A stretch of DNA of 30,699 nt from positions 2,362 to 33,060 of the forward strand of contig FN648707.1 of the NCBI GenBank assembly GCA_000310025.1, in the 5' to 3' direction. Each line of letters begins with the position of its first letter. Position 1 is the first letter of the stretch. Positions 11,466-30,699 of the stretch are shown piece by piece. Source of the stretch: Ectocarpus siliculosus. Taxonomy: Eukaryota; Sar; Phaeophyceae; Ectocarpales; Ectocarpaceae. Below the pieces are notes generated by a model, which saw only the letters and a program-made list of their open reading frames with translations, did no database searches and was not told the DNA's origin. The position numbers and the translations under genes are program-made.

Positions 11466-13618
11466 GAGTCTGGTCACCCATCACGTGGTGTTGAGATGCC
11501 TCAAAGCAAACAACCAACAGCATGGTGATGATGAACACCACCCCCCCTCTCTGTAAATCTGTAAATCACACTGACTGGCGCCCAGGAACTCATCACTGCT
11601 GCTGTGTGATGGTATGGTATAAACGAGCCAATGGTAACAACGCACGAGCCTACTGCAGGTACTTTTCTCCACAAAAAAGGTATTCCACCTCCTCATCTAG
11701 TAGTGGGGTCAGCCCATCATAAAGGGGCCGGTCTCTATAAAAATAAAAAACCCTCTTGTACATACCATTGGCCCTGCTGTGATCACCGATTTCGACCCTC
11801 TTAGATGCAACGGAACCACAACTGCACGATGTACTCCATCCTCTTTATTAATAGAACAACACCAAATATTAATATTGCGAAGCAGGTGAAGGCTACATAT
11901 CTTACAGCTGGCCAATCCCTCCATTGACTGAATTATGCTTCGGGTCCCCCTAAGCAGAGGGCGGCCAATCAGCGCCAGCCCATCGAAAGAGGCGACAGGC
12001 ACACACTATAATACTGTACTGTACCTAATCTAAACAACACACAAAACACCCTCACAATTTCTAGTACTGACTTGGAAGTAGTATCTGGTGAAGGGCACAA
12101 AACAGGCTCGCTGTCCAGGTGCAGGCTTGCCCCAAAATACTAAAAAAGAGTGGTATGGTTGTAGAATACATCTACGCTACAGTATGTGTACCTGGTACGT
12201 ACCCGAGAATTATCAGGTGCAGGCTGGTCAGGACAGGCGGGTAGTGGCACATCGATACGAGAGGGTCGAATCGCATCTGACAAAAAAAAGCCGGGTGCCT
12301 TATGTCTCTCTGCTAGGTACAAGTGTGTTCCAGCGGGACATTAAGCTCAGCAGCGGAGCAAAAACGCACCCCCTGTTTCCGTCCGAAAATTATTACTCCG
12401 TGTTACCGCTTCATTTGATCTGATAACTGACAACACGAACAGAAGAAACTGGTGCTGCGTCGACCCAAGTGACCCGCTTACAGGCCTTTTGCGCAAAAAA
12501 AAAATACAAGCGAAGGGAGTGTTTGTGTGTGTTTTGTGTGTGGGCGCGCGCTAGAAAGAAGTTGCGCAGGCAGGCTCTAGTGCTCTAGCACCCCGTGCAT
12601 GTATGCATGATAGGGTTAGGAGGTCGGGATTCCTACACGCACCTTGACCAAGAAGAGAGCGGTGGTGTGGTGGGTGGGTGGGTGCAGAGCGAGAAACAGG
12701 AACCAGAAAAAGGCCCCCCTTGGCTCGCTGATTGCTTGCTATTGATTTTATAGTCTAAGCTCTGCCTCTTCCTGGGATTTTTGAAGACATACAACAGACA
12801 ATGGCCCCTGGACTTGGGGACGGCCACTGCTGTGACGTGGGCGCTACCCCGTCACTCATTCTCCCATCGACAGGAGGCATGCTCTACATACTGCTGCCTC
12901 TTCCCGTGCGCCTTCCCTTGATGAGGGGGTGGTAGGCCTAAGCTCAAGGCACCAACAAGAACCTCTCTCTCGCGTACCTGATGCTGCTGGGCTCGAACTA
13001 CTCGAACTGCGCTTTTCTTCGTCGACCTCTCCTCTCCCCTCTCCCTTTTCTTTTCCTGCTGCCCCTGTGGCTGCGGCCTCTCTGTCGGTTGAATCCTATG
13101 GTGGATCAAGGGGTTGTGTGTCGTGGAGAGGGTACTTGTAAATGAGCCCCACCCGTGGTGGTGGTCTTGGTTCAGGGAAAAGCGAGGGGCTGATGAAGCA
13201 AGGGCAGCAGCTCTCAGTCAGACTGTCGGGGGATCGCAGATGGTACCAAGAAATTTCAGGGTGGGTGTGACAGAGGGAAGAGCAGCATGCGCATGTTCAT
13301 CCAGGCATCATGTTCATGTGGATCATGGATTCGTCATGTGCAATCGTGTCTCATCTGTCATGATAGATTCTTTGGGGGATAGTGCTTGGCTGTGCCTGTG
13401 GCTAAAATGTGAGCCAAGCATGCCCGAGGAGAAAAGCACACACAACGCTTACCCGGCGGCTGTTCAAACATGCCCCACGATGGATGCTGTGCCTGTACGA
13501 TGCAGTTTCCAGAGGGGCGGGGTGGGGCGGTTTGTACAGCAGAGGGACGCCGCCTCAGAGCGCGAACCCCTGTACGGAACAATGGCGGACAGGGGTTCTC
13601 ACCTATCTCGGAACTACG

Positions 13619-13668
13619 AAAAGGGCACGCATAGGAAGTCTACAAAAGGGCACGCATAGGAAGTCTAC
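13619..13668. repeat. Perfect 25-bp tandem repeat, two copies
   Basis: The unit beginning AAAAGGGCACGC and ending GTCTAC occurs twice back to back (13619-13643 and 13644-13668) with no mismatch. It lies in non-coding sequence; perfect identity implies a recent duplication. Confidence 0.92.
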
Positions 13669-14895
13669 GGCTGATGGACCACCTGCAGTAGTAGTGCCGT
13701 GTTTGTAGGATATGTAGGTGTTGTTTGTTCCCATGCCGCGGTCGATATTTCGCATGGCTACCACACGTCATCTGCTACACAAACAAGACTAAATATTTTG
13801 AAGGATCACCTACATTGTACATCTGCGTCGACCGCACGGTTCACCGACAATGTACGACGGCTAGCTTTATATGGTGTATGACTGCCTTCATTGAGCGTCG
13901 ACATGAACACTGCTGGCAGGGTGCATGCTGTGAGCTGCAGTAGGGTCAAATCTTGACATGAACAACCAAGAACAGCGCATACATACTCGATCGCCGTGAT
14001 AACAGACAGCATTTATTTGCCTATAGTTACAGCAGTACACCGTACATACATGGTCAAGCTACATAGTGGCACATAGTGCCGACCAGACATGAGCCCCACC
14101 GGAACGGGATCCAATACTGCCGTACACAGCACTGCCTGGCAGTCAACACTGCTGTGGAGCAGAGGTAACGAGTCCCACAGACAGCAATCGATTACAAACA
14201 AGTATATTCTGTTCTCTTGCCCAAGGGCCGAGCGTTTCCATCATCAATCATGTCGTATGCATAATATATAGAGTGCTGTTGCAAAACGCCAAAACGATTG
14301 GAAATCCGACAAAAGGTGGCACCTCACCCACACACTGTAACAATCAACCCCGCACAAAACATGCGTTTAATAGATAGAGAACGCGTAGATCGAGGGTTTC
14401 TTCTCGGTCTTCCTGCCGTAACATCGAGCAAGTAGACAAGCTCACACGCAGATCAATGATCCCACGAAGCACTAGGGCCAGGTAAGGGATACAAAACACG
14501 ACAGTTCACCACACTTGGTCTACACCTGTAATAACATTAATAGACAAATGCCGAGGAGACCTCTGTCGACGGGCAGTGCAATGTACAATAATCAGCAGGA
14601 GGGTTGCCTCAAAAATGTGCTATCGGCGGCAGACATGTGCCATCAAGATCCCGAACACCGTGGACGGATCATACACTACACTAAACGTCTGTCCTCTACT
14701 TACTCTGTACACCACATTTACGACACGAAACCTAGTCGCCACTCTAAAGTGCAGCCGAAGCTGCCGCATCTACCTCTTGGCATCCTACAGATATCCTACA
14801 GAATGATGCTGTTCAAGTGATGCTGTTCTCCGCACCAACGAAGGAGGCATGTGCGCAACACCACTCGGAGGCAGGCGTGTGCGTCTGCCGCGGTT

Positions 14896-21678
<6,783 letters not shown>

Positions 21679-22223
21679 CTCACCCAAACTAAGCCACCTC
21701 TTGCACCAAATCTCTCGCCGCTTAGTAAACGTGCTCGTGAGTGTGCAGTGCAGGGCTGAAGAGAGGAAGCTAAGCCACTAGCCTGCGGTGGTGGCGCCGG
21801 CAGGTCTGCTGGCTGCTGGCTGCTGGCTGCGCGCACGGGGCGGACCAATAACGGGTGTTCCAAGTTGAATCTACCGCATGTGCGCTGAATGTTGGGATTC
21901 GTGTCAGCGGTACTGCTAACACACCGATACTCCTGTCTCTTTTCTGTCCCTACACTCGGTGTTGTGTCTGCCTGCTGCCTGCTGTGTCTGCCTGCCCTCT
22001 GATACTGCAGTCTCAAGCGAGTCTCAACAAACAAACGCCTCTGTGAAGGGCGCAGACGTCACGGAGGGTCATTATTTCCATGGAAAATATCCATGGTAAT
22101 TACCGCCGTTGGGCGGTTATGGCGATCATTTCTCAATACACGAGAGAGCGGAGAGGCAGTCCGGACTAGACTTGCCCCCGACTTCCAAGACCACAACCAA
22201 AGACAGACCATACTGCCAGAAGA
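21679..22223. promoter_or_regulatory. Divergent intergenic promoter region (PDI-like gene / PH-MAPK gene)
   Basis: Only 545 bp separate the start codons of two divergently transcribed genes, so both core promoters and 5' UTRs should lie here. Near the kinase side are a CCATGGA/TCCATGG inverted repeat (22078-22096), a GACGTCAC element at 22056-22063 resembling a bZIP/CRE site, and an ACCGCC/GGCGGT inverted repeat at 22101-22118. The promoter role is inferred from geometry; no TATA box is clear. Confidence 0.6.
22078..22096. promoter_or_regulatory. CCATGGA-N5-TCCATGG palindrome
   Basis: A 7-bp perfect inverted repeat with a 5-nt AAATA spacer sits about 130 bp upstream of the PH-MAPK start codon. 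It could be a dimeric transcription factor site or a 5' UTR hairpin; neither is shown by sequence alone. Confidence 0.5.
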
Positions 22224-30283
<8,060 letters not shown>

Positions 30284-30699
30284 GGAGGAGCCGGGGGGGC
30301 GGGGGGGGTCCGTGTGTCTTAGATTTGTTGATCGGGGTTTCAGAGTTGGCGTGCTTGTTGAACAATGGAAGTAAGGGATGGACGGGCGGGGGTGGAGCTG
30401 TGCGACTGACTTGCTATTGGGTTTTTTGCTGTTTTGGGGGGTACTGCTGTAAAGCTATTGGTGAATAGGTGGGTGAGGGGAGTGTCTGTTATCTCGCTGA
30501 TACAAGAGAGACAGGCATAGAGGCGGCTATGTGTATTCGGGTGGGTGCTGTGCCAGACCTTGGGGGCGCAGTTGGTGTGGGGGTCATCCCCCCACGCGGT
30601 ATACGCACGTTGACGTAGACTGTCGGGCCGTCGAGTGACAGGTGTCTGTGCGTTGGGCGGGCTGGGGGGTCGCCCATTACATTCAGTGCATGATGACTT
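30284..30699. other. 3' flank of the PH-MAPK gene
   Basis: After the TGA at 30281-30283 the sequence is G-rich and has no conserved coding frame on either strand. It contains one GTACTGCTGT motif at 30441-30450 and is presumably 3' UTR plus flank. I see no AATAAA. Confidence 0.5.

Larger units (their letters stand above)
8591..14895. other. 6.3 kb stretch with no supportable gene
   Basis: No frame on either strand shows a conserved domain or a chain of phase-compatible exons. The left edge must contain the promoter and 5' UTR of the PSP1 gene (minus strand, start 8590); the right edge is the 3' flank of the PDI gene (ending 14896). I see a degenerate tandem duplication near 11012-11465, a perfect 25-bp tandem repeat at 13619-13668, ACAGCAGTAC-type motifs, and short AT-rich patches. 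An RNA gene or a fast-evolving protein gene cannot be excluded by eye. Confidence 0.5.

Overview
This is an intron-rich, GC-rich eukaryotic nuclear window. Gene structure (many GT-AG introns of roughly 300-2,100 nt, very low gene density), abundant triplet and other microsatellites, TTAGGG-like motifs and a dispersed ACAGCAGTAC-type motif all fit a stramenopile, most likely a brown alga of the Ectocarpus type. That taxonomic call is inference from style; no marker gene in the window proves it. Nothing prokaryotic is present (no operons, no CRISPR, no rRNA).

I can support three protein-coding genes, each assembled by hand from exons whose splice phases agree. (1) Minus strand, 8590 to 1743, six exons, about 1,058 aa: a PSP1 C-terminal-domain protein with a very long Gly/Ser/Pro/Gln-rich N-terminus that includes a 21-residue polyglutamine run. 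(2) Minus strand, 21678 to 14896, ten exons, about 446 aa: a TMX3-like transmembrane protein disulfide isomerase with signal peptide, one catalytic thioredoxin domain (CRHC), b and b' domains, a C-terminal membrane span and a dibasic RKNQ tail. (3) Plus strand, 22224 to 30283, eight exons, about 656 aa: an ERK-type TEY MAP kinase whose only phase-compatible 5' exon that I can find encodes a complete PH domain. The window therefore appears to carry a PH-MAPK fusion, the most interesting object here.

Layout: 1-1742 is gene-free (probably 3' flank of gene 1, with a CATCC repeat); 1743-8590 gene 1; 8591-14895 is a 6.3 kb stretch without a supportable gene, holding a degenerate tandem duplication near 11.0-11.5 kb and a 25-bp tandem repeat at 13.6 kb; 14896-21678 gene 2; 21679-22223 is a 545-bp head-to-head intergenic region that must hold both promoters and contains two short palindromes; 22224-30283 gene 3, whose second intron has collected a GC-rich element with inverted ends and a tRNA-derived SINE-like element; 30284-30699 is 3' flank.

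There is no evident pathway link among the three genes: a putative RNA-associated PSP1 protein in the cytoplasm, an ER-membrane oxidoreductase, and a membrane-targetable signalling kinase. The last two share a divergent promoter region and might be co-expressed. All exon joins are read by eye and await transcript data.
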